Translations under genes and position numbers: made by a program
DNA from: Bacteroidales bacterium
GTDB lineage: Bacteria > Bacteroidota > Bacteroidia > Bacteroidales > F082
Direction of reading: 5' to 3'
Assembly: GCA_024400305.1 (NCBI GenBank)
Contig: JAKSMX010000001.1
Location: 223,136-287,135 of the forward strand
DNA: 64,000 nt
Shown here: piece by piece, positions 18,474 to 28,348 of the stretch
Position numbering within the stretch: the first letter of the stretch is position 1
Layout of the letters: every line of letters begins with the position of its first letter
Notes under the pieces: model-generated
The model's input: the letters and a program-made list of their open reading frames with translations, nothing else
Told to the model about the DNA's origin: nothing
The model's database searches: none

Positions 18474-20615
18474 CTAAAGATTCGCCTTGAAGTATTCGGT
18501 GATCTTCGTGATGAGGTGCGCCCTGTCCATGCCATAGACGTTGTGGTCGTGGCCGGGATAAACGAAGTAGTCGAGCTGCTTGCCGTTGTGGATGCAGTTT
18601 TCGACGAAGCTGAGGCTGTGCTGCCACACCACTGTCGGGTCTGTCGTGCAATGGATGATGAGGAGCTTGCCCTGAAGCTTGTCGGTCTTGTTTTCGAGGC
18701 AGGTCAGCTCATAGCCTTCAGGATTCTCCTCCGGGGTGTCCATGTAACGTTCGCCGTACATTATTTCATAGTATTTCCAGTCGATGACCGGGCCGCCGGC
18801 GACACTCACCTTTATTGATTCAGGATAATTGATTTTCAATGATGTTGACATGAATCCGCCGTAGCTCCAGCCGTCTGTCCCGATACGTTCCGCATCGACG
18901 AAAGGAAGCGACTTGAGATAATTCACTCCCACCATCTGGTCGCGCATCTCACACTGCCCGCACTGACGGTGAATGACCTGCTCGAAGGCCTCGCCACGAT
19001 CGGCCGAGCCTCTGTTATCCAAGGTGAAGACGATGAAGCCTTCCTGCGAGAGGTAATGCAGGTAGATGCCCGCTCCGGCTGTCCACTCGTCGGTAATCAT
19101 CTGTGCGTGAGGGCCGCCATAGACGTATATGATGACAGGATATTTCTTTTTCGGATCGAAGTTGTAAGGCTTGATGAGACGTGTGTAAAGCGTCTGTCCG
19201 TCTTCGGCCTTCAGCTCGCCGAGTTCAATTGTTCCGATGTTGCATTCCTTGAGCGGGTCGGCGGCGGTGTAGAGATTCTCCGTGAAAGCACCTTTGACAT
19301 AATGAAGGTCAACAGCTCTCGCCACGTCGGTGCTTGAATAGAAATCGAGATAGTAGTTGCCGCTCCTGCTCGGAAGTACCGAATGCGTCCCGTGGACCTT
19401 CGTTATCTGCGTCTTCTTCCCGTTCTTCAAATTCACCTTGTAGAAATGACGCTGCAACGGGCTGACCTCCGTGGATGTGTAGTAAGCGTTGCCGTTGCCG
19501 TCGAAGCCGTCGAACGAGGTGACGACGTAATCGCCTTTCTCAATTTGTTTTGCACTGAGCGTCTTGGTGTTATGAAGCCAGATGTGATAAAATCCGTCGC
19601 GCTGTGCGAGCCACACGAACTCCGTCGTGCTTCCCGGAAGGAAATGCGCCGGACCGACAGGCTCGACGTATTGCTCATCTTCATCGTGGAAAATCGTCTT
19701 GGTGAATTTTCCCGTCAAGGCATCGTACTCGTTGAAATCGAGAGAGTTCTGTCCGCGGTTCAGCTCGCCGATATAGACATGCTGGTTGTCGTTGTTCCAA
19801 GTGATCGCCGTGAGGTAATGGTCTTCGGGGCCGCTTGTCTTCATCACGATGTCCTTGCCGGTGTTAAAGTCATAGACATGAAGTTTCACGACATGCGAAG
19901 TCATTCCGGCCATCGGGTACTTGATAGGTGTGGCGGTGGCGACGCGTGCCGTGATATCAACGAGCGGATAGTCCGTCACCATGCTTTCGTCCATCAGGTA
20001 ATACGCGATCTTGCTGCCGTCGGGCGACCAGAAGATTCCGCCGTCGATGGCGAACTCGTTGCGGTGCACCGACTGTCCGGCGATGACATGTTCGGGGTTG
20101 TTGGTGAGACGGAGCTGGTTTCTGCCGTCGGCGACGTAAAGGTCATTGCCGATGGTGTAGGCGACACGCATCGTGGCTTCGGTAATGGTGTGGTTCTCGG
20201 CCTCCGCCGGGATTGTGGCGATGTTCTTCATCGACTTTGCGCTGAGGCTCAACGAGTTGAGGCTGACGCTTCCGTCTTCTTCAGATTTGTAGAAATAACC
20301 GACATTCTCGTTGGTCCAGGTGATGTTAGGCATGCGCTTGAACTCCCCGTATCCGCTGTTCTTCGCCATGATGTTGACCTGGTCGAGGTTGAGCAATGCG
20401 TTTGCCGACTTCGCCCCCGGCGACTGCACCATAAGGACGCCGTCTTCCGTGAAGACGAATTTGTCGGTGTCGGCCATCCACTTGTAGCTCTTGCTTTTCG
20501 GGTAGAGGCTGCGGTTGTTGTAAGATGCGTCTTCCGGAGTGAGCATCTTCTTCTCCTGTGCGAATGATGTGAAAACGAACATCATCGCGAATGCTGTCAA
20601 AAAGAGTTTTTTCAT
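18474..20615 (-). CDS. Dipeptidyl peptidase IV (S9 family)
   Basis: 713 residues with a signal peptide (AMMFVFTSFAQ, cleaved about residue 20). The first 450 residues form the DPPIV-type propeller; the alpha/beta hydrolase domain follows. The catalytic triad is visible: Ser in GWSYGGFM (about 586), Asp in HCTTDPTVVWQHS (about 660), His in PGHDHNVYG (about 691). The enzyme removes N-terminal X-Pro or X-Ala dipeptides in the periplasm or at the surface, supporting peptide use in an asaccharolytic or mixed diet. The propeller motif YYLMDESMVTDYPL fits the substrate-binding Glu region of this family. There is no partner gene; it stands alone. Confidence 0.93.
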   Translation of the reverse strand: MKKLFLTAFAMMFVFTSFAQEKKMLTPEDASYNNRSLYPKSKSYKWMADTDKFVFTEDGVLMVQSPGAKSANALLNLDQVNIMAKNSGYGEFKRMPNITWTNENVGYFYKSEEDGSVSLNSLSLSAKSMKNIATIPAEAENHTITEATMRVAYTIGNDLYVADGRNQLRLTNNPEHVIAGQSVHRNEFAIDGGIFWSPDGSKIAYYLMDESMVTDYPLVDITARVATATPIKYPMAGMTSHVVKLHVYDFNTGKDIVMKTSGPEDHYLTAITWNNDNQHVYIGELNRGQNSLDFNEYDALTGKFTKTIFHDEDEQYVEPVGPAHFLPGSTTEFVWLAQRDGFYHIWLHNTKTLSAKQIEKGDYVVTSFDGFDGNGNAYYTSTEVSPLQRHFYKVNLKNGKKTQITKVHGTHSVLPSRSGNYYLDFYSSTDVARAVDLHYVKGAFTENLYTAADPLKECNIGTIELGELKAEDGQTLYTRLIKPYNFDPKKKYPVIIYVYGGPHAQMITDEWTAGAGIYLHYLSQEGFIVFTLDNRGSADRGEAFEQVIHRQCGQCEMRDQMVGVNYLKSLPFVDAERIGTDGWSYGGFMSTSLKINYPESIKVSVAGGPVIDWKYYEIMYGERYMDTPEENPEGYELTCLENKTDKLQGKLLIIHCTTDPTVVWQHSLSFVENCIHNGKQLDYFVYPGHDHNVYGMDRAHLITKITEYFKANL

Positions 20616-20667
20616 TGTATGGAATTTTTAGTTATTCAAGTACTTAGTGATTAGGTGTTTGAGGTAT

Positions 20668-21414
20668 TTAGTTTTTTTCGTTATTATTGATAGAATGAAT
20701 CATATCGGCGAAACTCTGTATCGTATCGGGGTCCTCTTCGAATTTCGTCCCGATGCAGATGACATCGGCACCGGCTTTGGCTTTCTCGACTGCCATCTCC
20801 GGGGTACGGATGCCGCCGCCCACGATGAGCGGGACGTTAATCATCTGTTTCACCTTGGAAATCATGGAGTTGGAGACAGGATTTATTGCATGGGAGCCAC
20901 CTTCGAGATAGATGAGCTTCAGTCCGAGCATCTCGCCCGCCATCGCCGTGCACATCGCGATGTCGTCCTTGTCATACGGAATCGGCGTGGTGCCGCTCAT
21001 GTAAGAGACGGATGTCATACGTCCGCTGTCGATGAGCATGTATCCCGTCGGAATGATTTCGTTGCCATACAGTTTGAGATACGGAGCCGCCACTACATGA
21101 CGACCTATCAGCATTTCGGCGTTTCTTCCAGAGATGAGCGAAAGAAGCAGAAACCCATCACAATATTTGCTGATTTGCAATGAGTTACCTGGAAATATAA
21201 GCACCGGAATGTCGGAGTTCGCCTTTATAAGTTTTATGCAATGTTCAAGACTGTCGGTGGTAAGCAGGCTGCCCCCGACGAAAAAGAAATCAACATCAGC
21301 GGCGTTGGCATTCGCGACAATCGACAGAACCTGAACGTCCGTCGGCTTGTCGGGGTCAATCAGAACCGCCAACTTCTTCCGTGTCTTATCTTGAAATCTT
21401 TCGTAAATAGCCAT
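20668..21414 (-). CDS. Geranylgeranylglyceryl phosphate synthase family (PcrB/GGGPS)
   Basis: 248 residues, a TIM-barrel prenyltransferase that joins a polyprenyl diphosphate to sn-glycerol-1-phosphate. Markers are LAVLIDPDKP (about 16), FFVGGSLLTTD, PVLIFPGNS, the conserved substrate region YLEGGSHAINPVS (about 168), and the phosphate-binding VGGGIRTPEMA (about 199) with GADVICIGTKFEED. Bacteroidetes GGGPS homologues are known, though the product's purpose in these cells is unclear. Its prenyl donor would come from the mevalonate pathway hinted at by 51218-53154. A -7 box lies 26 bases upstream. Confidence 0.92.
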   Translation of the reverse strand: MAIYERFQDKTRKKLAVLIDPDKPTDVQVLSIVANANAADVDFFFVGGSLLTTDSLEHCIKLIKANSDIPVLIFPGNSLQISKYCDGFLLLSLISGRNAEMLIGRHVVAAPYLKLYGNEIIPTGYMLIDSGRMTSVSYMSGTTPIPYDKDDIAMCTAMAGEMLGLKLIYLEGGSHAINPVSNSMISKVKQMINVPLIVGGGIRTPEMAVEKAKAGADVICIGTKFEEDPDTIQSFADMIHSINNNEKN

Positions 21415-21439
21415 TTTGCAAAAAAAGATTTTAAATTGG

Positions 21440-21447
21440 CAAAGATA
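21440..21447 (-). promoter_or_regulatory. Promoter -7 box of the GGGPS gene
   Basis: Minus-strand tatctttg, 26 bases before the ATG at 21414. Confidence 0.7.
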
Positions 21448-21591
21448 CGAATTATTTCAAAAAGGAAACAAGAAGTTCAAAAATATTACACGTCCATTTC
21501 TGTCATGCTATAATGCAACCAAAAATTCAGACCAGAGCCTGAATGCACAAAATCCGGCTTTGACACAAACTCTTTTCCGGATCCGGTTCAT

Positions 21592-21620
21592 AAAAAAAGC
21601 ACCCCTTGCGAGGTGCTTTT
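21592..21620 (-). terminator. Intrinsic terminator of the TonB receptor gene
   Basis: On the minus strand aaaagcacc (21620-21612) pairs with ggtgctttt (21603-21595) over an eight-base loop, and seven T follow in all. It starts 28 bases after the stop of the receptor gene. The reverse strand also ends in a short T-run, so it may work both ways. Confidence 0.85.
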
Positions 21621-21647
21621 CTGTTTTTCCGCATAATGCGGCGCTTA

Positions 21648-24600
21648 TTAGAATTTATAACGTGCGCTCAATGAGATTGACCATGTTGAGACTGTGTTTG
21701 CATAGTCGTTCCATTCCGGTTTCGTGAACTTGTAGATCTGGTTTTCAGCATCGTAGTTGAGGACGACGTTCGTGTTCAAGACCTGGTAGTTGCTCCATTC
21801 GTTGTTGAGGAGGTTCGCAATGTTCTTGACATCGCATGCGATTTCGAATGTGTTCTTCTTTGTGCCGTTGTTGACATAGAAGTTGAATTCCTGTGAAACA
21901 TGGAAGTTGATTCTGTTGAGCCAAGGAACGATGATGGCGTTTCTCTCCTCATATTCGCCGCGGTGTGAGCTGAGGTATTTGTCGTCTTCGATGAAGTTGA
22001 CGTATTCAGCTTTGTTGGCTTCATCAACGAAGTTCATTTGTGTGAGGTCTTCCGCTGTCGGGATGTAGAGGAGCTGGTTGGCCGACGTGCCGCTGACGTT
22101 GTTCATGACGTATGAAATTCTGCTGTATGAATAACCTCCGAAGTAACCGATGTTGTAGCCTTCGTATGTGAGGCCGACGTTGGTGGCTGTGTATCTGCCT
22201 TCGTTGATTCTGTAGCCGGCGTTGAAGAGGACGCGGTTAGGAGCGACGTAGTTTGAATAGCCGAGTTCCGGGGTGTTGCTGCCGTTTACGTTGAATGTGT
22301 TGACGAATTCTGAAATCTGGTCGCCTGTACCGTCGCTGAGTGACTTGCCTTTTGCGTATGTGTAAGCTGCCATTAGGTTGAGACCGAATTCAAAATCCTT
22401 GTTCAACTGGGCTGTGATTGAGTAATAGTTACCGTGCTTGTCAATGTTCTGGAGGTAATAACCGCCCATAGTTGCATTTTCCTTATTCTTGATGCCTTCG
22501 CTCACCCAGACTTCGCGTTCCTGATGTTCGCCTGCGAGGAGGATGCCTTGTTCTGCTTTCTTGATGCCGAGCTGTGTTGCATAAACCTCATTGTAGTTGT
22601 AGCTGTAGATACCTTCGAGGGTTCCCTTGATGCCGAACGGGAGGTTGCCGTCAACTGCGAGTGATGACTTCCATGCTGATGGCATGATAAGGTCCTTTGA
22701 AATGATTGTAGCCGCTGTCGGAGCTGCGAGGTCTTTCTGCTGGAATGTGCCGCCGTAGATTTCCTGAAGCTGGTCGGCGACGCTCTGATGGAAGTGGATT
22801 GTTTCGAGACCTGTCTTTGCGTTTGCAATGTACTGGTTCTGAAGGACGTTGGCGTTACCCATTGCGGAAACCATCCACACGAACGGGATACGACCCGTGA
22901 AGATACCTGTGCCGCCGCGGAGGACGAGGTTACGGTTCTTGAGAATGTCCCAGTTGAAACCGAGTCTTGGTGAGAAGTTCACTCTGTTGTCCGGAAGGTC
23001 TTCTGTGCTGAGGCCTGCGAATGATGAATTCGGATTTGCCGCCGCCACGTCTGCGAAGTCCTTGTTCAAGTTGTTGTTAGGATTTGACAGGAATGGCATT
23101 TCGATACGGAGGCCGGCTGTGAGTTTGAAGAAGTCGCTGATGTGAAGCTCGTCCTGGAAATATGCTGAAGCCTGGCTGTAGTCGAATGAAGGATACTCCT
23201 GTGAAAGAGCGTTGTTGTTAGGGTGTGTGAGCATGTAAAGGACAGGTTTCGCACCTCCAAGGCCGCCGTTGACGTCATCGACAAATGACTCCCATGAATC
23301 ATAGATGTACCAACCTGCACCGCCCTGCATGAAACCGTTCTCTGTTCTGTTCCACTCGAACTGCAAACCTGCCGTGAAGTTGTTGATGCCCTTGCCCCAT
23401 GTCATTTCGTCTGTCGCGACAATTGTCTGGACATCACGTAAGTTACCGTGTGTGAACGGATCGGGACCGAATGTCGTCAACATGGCTGTCTTGCCTTCGT
23501 CGCAACCTTCTGTGCTCAAAATATCAACTGTCGGGAAGAGGTCGCCGACGAATGAACGTGGCTCGTCCTGATGTGACCATGTGAAACGGAACATGTTGTT
23601 TGCTCTGCCTCCTGCGATACGAGAGTTCAACTCAGCTGCCAATGAGAGGAAGTTCTGCTCCTGGAAGTAACGTGAGCTCTCGAATGGAAGCGCGTATGAT
23701 GACTGACGGCCTTCGCTGTATCTGTTGAATGAGTAATCAACACCACCGACACTGAATGAAGTGTTTGTCGAACCGAGCGGGCTCATTGATGATGACGGGT
23801 TGTTCGACTGTGACACGTGTGTCTTGTTGAAACGGATCATGAAGGTGTTGTTCTTGTTGATGTTCCAGTCCAGACGCGCGATAATCTTATAGTCCGGAGT
23901 TGAAAGTGAATATCCTTCATAACGACCCGGGTCATAACCGAACTTGTTGGCGAGGAAATTCTTGATTTCTGTCATCTGTCCGACTGTAGGACGATTTTGT
24001 GCGACATCGTCACCGTATGCCTGTGATGCATCTGTGCGAGCGACGTTTGCCGAACCCGGAAGTTCGTCTTTCGTGTATTCGCCATTGATGAAGAAGAACA
24101 ACTTGTTCTTGATGATAGGGCCGCCGACGCTGGCACCGATTGTGTTGTTCAATGAATATGTGTTAGGAATGTCCTGACCATTCACCTTGTAGCCTTTGAA
24201 GTCGTTGTTGTAGTAATAGTCATAGACTGTTGCATGCCACTCGTTTGTACCGCCTTTTGTGATGGCGTTGATGGCGCCGCCCGTGAAGCCGCTCTGACGG
24301 ACATCGAATGGGGTGATGTTGATTGTCATGGCTTCGAGAGCGTCGAGTGAAATCGGGCTGCCGCCTGACGGGAGGTTCTGGCCGATACCGAATGCGTTGT
24401 TGAATGCAGCACCGTCAACGGTGACGTATGACTGACGGTAGTTGCCGCCGCCGATTGCCAGACCGCTTGTGTTGCTTGCTGCCTGCGGCGTGAGTGAAAG
24501 GACATCGTTCAAGCTCCTTGTGACTGTAGGAAGAAGTGCGATCTCCTCTGAAGAAATGGCTGTCGTTGCACCGGCGCGCTCGCTGCTCATGCCGTTGCTG

Positions 24601-24971
24601 ATCGCTTCGGCTGTGATGACGACCGCATCAAGGCTGATTGACTCCTCCTTCATGCTGAAGCTGATGTACTTGGTTTCGCCAAGTGCTGCGTAAACGCCTT
24701 CAACGTTCAACGGCTGATAGCCAACCATACGAACCTGAATCGTGTAAGGACCGCCGGCACGGACGTTTGACAAACGGTAGTTGCCGTTTTCGTCAGCAAC
24801 TGTTGAATACTCAATACCTGCTGCGGTGTGGGTTGCGACAATAGTGGAGAACGCGAGCGGCTCATTGCCTGCTCCCGTAACTTTACCACTGATGTTTGAT
24901 GATGTCACCTGCGCCCAAAGGCTTACAGACGTGACCATCGCTACGAATAAAAAGAGTAACTTTTTCATCAT
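21648..24971 (-). CDS. Oar-like TonB-dependent outer-membrane receptor
   Basis: 1107 residues. The signal peptide ends in SVSLWAQ (about 21). A carboxypeptidase-regulatory-like beta-sandwich follows (about 25-110: ISGKVTGAGNEPLAFSTIV), then a plug (about 115-240: ALLPTVTRSLNDVLSLTPQA, VTVDGAAFNNAFGIG, DVRQSGFTGGAINAITKGG) and a 22-strand-type barrel that ends ...WSISLSARYKF, with the C-terminal Phe that barrels need for insertion. The layout is that of Oar/OmpA-related receptors and not SusC; no SusD gene is next to it, so it is not a polysaccharide-utilisation locus. The substrate is unknown, possibly peptides or T9SS-related. It is monocistronic, with a terminator just downstream. Confidence 0.9.
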   Translation of the reverse strand: MMKKLLFLFVAMVTSVSLWAQVTSSNISGKVTGAGNEPLAFSTIVATHTAAGIEYSTVADENGNYRLSNVRAGGPYTIQVRMVGYQPLNVEGVYAALGETKYISFSMKEESISLDAVVITAEAISNGMSSERAGATTAISSEEIALLPTVTRSLNDVLSLTPQAASNTSGLAIGGGNYRQSYVTVDGAAFNNAFGIGQNLPSGGSPISLDALEAMTINITPFDVRQSGFTGGAINAITKGGTNEWHATVYDYYYNNDFKGYKVNGQDIPNTYSLNNTIGASVGGPIIKNKLFFFINGEYTKDELPGSANVARTDASQAYGDDVAQNRPTVGQMTEIKNFLANKFGYDPGRYEGYSLSTPDYKIIARLDWNINKNNTFMIRFNKTHVSQSNNPSSSMSPLGSTNTSFSVGGVDYSFNRYSEGRQSSYALPFESSRYFQEQNFLSLAAELNSRIAGGRANNMFRFTWSHQDEPRSFVGDLFPTVDILSTEGCDEGKTAMLTTFGPDPFTHGNLRDVQTIVATDEMTWGKGINNFTAGLQFEWNRTENGFMQGGAGWYIYDSWESFVDDVNGGLGGAKPVLYMLTHPNNNALSQEYPSFDYSQASAYFQDELHISDFFKLTAGLRIEMPFLSNPNNNLNKDFADVAAANPNSSFAGLSTEDLPDNRVNFSPRLGFNWDILKNRNLVLRGGTGIFTGRIPFVWMVSAMGNANVLQNQYIANAKTGLETIHFHQSVADQLQEIYGGTFQQKDLAAPTAATIISKDLIMPSAWKSSLAVDGNLPFGIKGTLEGIYSYNYNEVYATQLGIKKAEQGILLAGEHQEREVWVSEGIKNKENATMGGYYLQNIDKHGNYYSITAQLNKDFEFGLNLMAAYTYAKGKSLSDGTGDQISEFVNTFNVNGSNTPELGYSNYVAPNRVLFNAGYRINEGRYTATNVGLTYEGYNIGYFGGYSYSRISYVMNNVSGTSANQLLYIPTAEDLTQMNFVDEANKAEYVNFIEDDKYLSSHRGEYEERNAIIVPWLNRINFHVSQEFNFYVNNGTKKNTFEIACDVKNIANLLNNEWSNYQVLNTNVVLNYDAENQIYKFTKPEWNDYANTVSTWSISLSARYKF

Positions 24972-25311
24972 AGAGCTGTTAATTTAATTAATAATAAGAA
25001 TTGTAATTTAATAATAATGAATTTCGTTGTGTTATATTCATTTCGTATCGTTTTCATGCATATTAACCGCTACAAAAATATGAATTTTTCTTTTTCGCCG
25101 ACAAACTTTATTAAATTAATTTTGTTTTTGAAAAACATTGATTATTACGCAAATAAAACATTTTTTCATCTGTTACCTTATTTTTTGTATTTTTGCACCA
25201 TCAAAATTCACGTCAACAAATGGTGTTTTTTCATGTTTTTGAGACATGGCAGACATCATAAACAATAACGTGTTTTGAAAAACGTTTAATGAGTCTTAAC
25301 AGCAATCAGAT
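24972..25311. other. A/T-rich divergent intergenic region
   Basis: 340 bases without a gene, between the TonB receptor and porZ. It holds poly-A/T stretches (taattaataataag near 24985) and one clear plus-strand promoter box at 25188-25195. No structured RNA, repeat or riboswitch was recognised; a short frame at 25017-25268 has no protein-like composition. Confidence 0.6.
25188..25195 (+). promoter_or_regulatory. Promoter -7 box of porZ
   Basis: tatttttg matches TAnnTTTG. It gives a leader of about 110 bases before the ATG at 25312, which is long compared with the other promoters in the window (15-55 bases). Confidence 0.65.
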
Positions 25312-27612
25312 ATGAGAAAAAAATTTACAGTTCTTGTTATATTATTAGCATTCAACACTTTAATGTCCGCACAACAAATTGGCGGCTGGATGACGCACAC
25401 TCCGGGAATGCAAGTTGACAATGTCGATGTGATGCATGAGAAAATTTATGCAGCTACACCTTACGATATTTTCTATTTTAACACTAACGATAACAGTATC
25501 AATAGGATAACGAAAGTAAACGGACTGTCTGACTATGGCGTTGACGTCATGAGATACAGCCAAGGCGCCGATGTGATTTTCATAGGATACAGCAATGCGA
25601 ACATCGACATCATAGACAGAGACGGAAACATCTTCAACATCGTTGACATCAAAGACAAGAACATCATCGGAAACAAAGTCATAAACAACGTGTTCTTCAA
25701 CGGCAAGATTGCGTATGCCTGCTGCGGTTTCGGCATTGTCGCCATCGACCTGGAGAGGATGGAGGTTAAAGACACTTACATCATCGGCGAAAGCGGCACA
25801 TATTTGAATGTCAATAACTTGACTATTTATAAAGACAAGTTTTACGCAGCCACAAGCGACGGCATCTATTATGCGGACGTTGATAATCCGAACCTCGCCG
25901 ACTTCCAGCAATGGACTCTTGACGAATCGCTGCCATATCCTTACGTCGAATATGACAACGTCGTGGTTTTCTCCGACAAGCTCGTTGCGAACGCAAAAAC
26001 GACCGATTTCTATGACGAGACTTTCATCTCAAACGGGAAAAAATGGATCGCCTATCTTCCGAATGAGAAATATTTCCACAGCGAAATCCGCGCATTTGAC
26101 GACAGAATCGTCTTTGTCAACGACACCGTGAAAAGCTACGCCGGAGAGCTTTACCAGACTCAGGCAAACATCAAATCGTTCAATTCCGACGGACAGTGCA
26201 TCAGTTACATCAACAACGCCATCGCCAACTCCGCCGTTTACGACAAGACCAAGAACTGCTATTGGATCGGGACAAAAGTCAATTGCCTGAGAAAACACAA
26301 CAATGACGGGACAAGCGAAGACATCACCGTGAACGGGCCGTATTCAAATTACATGTTTGAGATAAAGGCGCAGGACAGGGATGTCTGGATCGCTTCGGGC
26401 GGCTACACCTCGACATGGGCGAACACATGGAACAAAGACGGCATTTTCCACTACAACAACGACTGGTGGTCGTTCGTGAACAACTGGGACGACCCGATTT
26501 TCAACGACTACGTTGACATTTCATGCATCGCGATTGCGCCCGGTGACAGCAAGAAGATATACGCAGGCTCGTACGCCCGCGGATTGCTGGTCCTCGAAAG
26601 CAAAAACGTCACCGCAAGCTACGACGATCAGAACAGCAGCCTCGGGAAACGTCTCGGCACCGACTACGTCTGCGTCACCGGGATGGACTTCGACAGCAAG
26701 GGGACGTTATGGCTCGCCAACAGTGGCGCCGACAAACTCGTCTCCTCGCTGACGGCGAATGGCACGTGGGAGGCGCACAACATCGGAAACGGCGGCGACG
26801 ACATCAGCCACCTTATGGTTGACGGCAACAACAACGTGTGGGTTCTCCATCGTGACGGACACGCCACCATATACAACGGAAAAACCTCAAAGTCAGTGAG
26901 CAGCAACGCCGGACACGGCGGGCTTCCAGGCAGCATCAACTGCTTCGCCACCGACAGAAACGGAACCGTGTGGGTCGGCACCAACGACGGCGTCGGACTG
27001 TTTTACAACACGAAGAAAATCTTTGACAACAACACTTACGACTGCTCGAAAATCCTCGTCCCGCGAAACGACGGCAGCGGTCAGGCCGATTATCTGCTTT
27101 CCGGACAGTCAATATATTGTATCGCAGCGGACGGAGCCAACAATTTATGGTTCGGCACAAGCAACGGCGTCTTCCACACTTCAAACAACGGGCTCACCGA
27201 ATATCATCATTTCACGACCGAAAACAGCCCACTGCTTTCAAACACCATAAAGCAGATTGCCATTGACGGTGAAGGCAATGTGTATTTCGTGACCGACAAA
27301 GGCCTCGTCTCCTACAAAGGCAGCGCAACCACCGGCGGGACCACCAACAAAGATGTCATCGCATATCCGAATCCTGTCCGTCCTGAATACACAGGTGTCG
27401 TCGGCATCAAAGGACTTGTCACCGACGCACTCGTGAAAATCACGACTGCAAGCGGTGCCTTCGTCACACATCTCAAAGCCGAAGGCGGACAGGCCACCTG
27501 GGACTGCACCGACATCAAAGGCAAGAAAGTGGAACCGGGCGTTTACTTCATCTTCGCCAGCGACACCACAGGCGAAGAAACCTGCGTCACAAAAATACTG
27601 ATCATGAGATGA
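25312..27612 (+). CDS. porZ: PorZ-like T9SS beta-propeller protein
   Basis: 766 residues. The signal peptide ends in TLMSAQ (about 21), directly followed by QIGGWMTHTPGMQVDNV, the usual PorZ opening. Two propellers with repeats such as DGIYYADVD, GTVWVGTNDGVGLFYNT and NNLWFGTSNGVFHTSNNG fill residues 30-670. The C-terminal domain (about 680-766) reads VIAYPNPVRPEYTGVVGIKG and VEPGVYFIFASD, a T9SS-like sorting fold. In Porphyromonas PorZ is part of the surface attachment complex that delivers anionic LPS to the sortase PorU. It lies one base before recO, a pairing often seen in Bacteroidetes. The call as PorZ rests on domain order and this linkage. Confidence 0.87.
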   Translation: MRKKFTVLVILLAFNTLMSAQQIGGWMTHTPGMQVDNVDVMHEKIYAATPYDIFYFNTNDNSINRITKVNGLSDYGVDVMRYSQGADVIFIGYSNANIDIIDRDGNIFNIVDIKDKNIIGNKVINNVFFNGKIAYACCGFGIVAIDLERMEVKDTYIIGESGTYLNVNNLTIYKDKFYAATSDGIYYADVDNPNLADFQQWTLDESLPYPYVEYDNVVVFSDKLVANAKTTDFYDETFISNGKKWIAYLPNEKYFHSEIRAFDDRIVFVNDTVKSYAGELYQTQANIKSFNSDGQCISYINNAIANSAVYDKTKNCYWIGTKVNCLRKHNNDGTSEDITVNGPYSNYMFEIKAQDRDVWIASGGYTSTWANTWNKDGIFHYNNDWWSFVNNWDDPIFNDYVDISCIAIAPGDSKKIYAGSYARGLLVLESKNVTASYDDQNSSLGKRLGTDYVCVTGMDFDSKGTLWLANSGADKLVSSLTANGTWEAHNIGNGGDDISHLMVDGNNNVWVLHRDGHATIYNGKTSKSVSSNAGHGGLPGSINCFATDRNGTVWVGTNDGVGLFYNTKKIFDNNTYDCSKILVPRNDGSGQADYLLSGQSIYCIAADGANNLWFGTSNGVFHTSNNGLTEYHHFTTENSPLLSNTIKQIAIDGEGNVYFVTDKGLVSYKGSATTGGTTNKDVIAYPNPVRPEYTGVVGIKGLVTDALVKITTASGAFVTHLKAEGGQATWDCTDIKGKKVEPGVYFIFASDTTGEETCVTKILIMR

Positions 27613-27613
27613 C

Positions 27614-28348
27614 ATGAATGCTCAAGACAAGACACGGGCAATCGTAATAAAATCAATTCGTTACGGTGACAGCAGCCTCATCGCCAAGCTTCTGACAGAA
27701 GAAGACGGGCTTCAGTCATTCCTCGTGAAAGGTGCTTTCAACAAGACATCCAAAATAAGGGCGGCGTTGTTCCAACCGTTGACGATACTCGACATCGTCC
27801 GCAGCCGGTCACGCGGTGACCTCGGTTTCATCAAAGAAGCCACGGTGTGCCATACGTTCCGAAGCATCCCATTCGAGATGAACAAAAACGCCATCGTGAT
27901 GTTTGCCAGCGAGTTGCTTTCAAAATCAATACAAGACTCCGAGCCGGACACGGAACTTTTCGGGTTCGTCCACGACTCGCTGCTTTACCTTGATGAACTC
28001 ATGGAAAAATATGCCGATTTCCCGTTGAAATTCGCCATAGAACTGAGCCGCCAGCTCGGTTTCGCACCCAACACGAACGGATTCAGAAACGGGTACGTTT
28101 TCAACCTCGAAGACGGATGTTTCCACCATGACGAAATCGGCCTGCTGTATTATGTTGACAGCCAATTATCCGGAAAATTCCACGACCTTTGCAACTCTGA
28201 CCTTTTCGACAGCAAAAGCCTTGAAATCAAAAACAACGAGCGACGTGAACTGCTTGAATATGTGATGACATATTACAAACTTCACGTCGCCGGTTTTAAC
28301 GAAATGAAATCATGCGAAATCCTGAAGATGGTACTATCGTCAATTTGA
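27614..28348 (+). CDS. recO: DNA repair protein RecO
   Basis: 244 residues; RecO loads RecA at gaps and anneals strands in the RecFOR pathway. The N-terminal OB fold shows TRAIVIKSIRYGDSSLIAKL and LQSFLVKGAFNKTS (5-50); the helical C-terminal part has LSRQLGFAPNT (about 150). The zinc-finger cysteines of some RecO proteins are not apparent, as is common in Bacteroidetes. The last 9 bases overlap the 3' end of the convergent upxY gene. Confidence 0.95.
   Translation: MNAQDKTRAIVIKSIRYGDSSLIAKLLTEEDGLQSFLVKGAFNKTSKIRAALFQPLTILDIVRSRSRGDLGFIKEATVCHTFRSIPFEMNKNAIVMFASELLSKSIQDSEPDTELFGFVHDSLLYLDELMEKYADFPLKFAIELSRQLGFAPNTNGFRNGYVFNLEDGCFHHDEIGLLYYVDSQLSGKFHDLCNSDLFDSKSLEIKNNERRELLEYVMTYYKLHVAGFNEMKSCEILKMVLSSI

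Noticed and set aside
21648-24971. SusC of a polysaccharide-utilisation locus
   Set aside because: No SusD, no glycoside hydrolase and no sigma/anti-sigma pair nearby; the plug and barrel text is of Oar type.
25017-25268. Small plus-strand gene of 83 codons
   Set aside because: Phe/Lys/Ile-rich text of an A/T-rich leader; the porZ promoter lies inside it.
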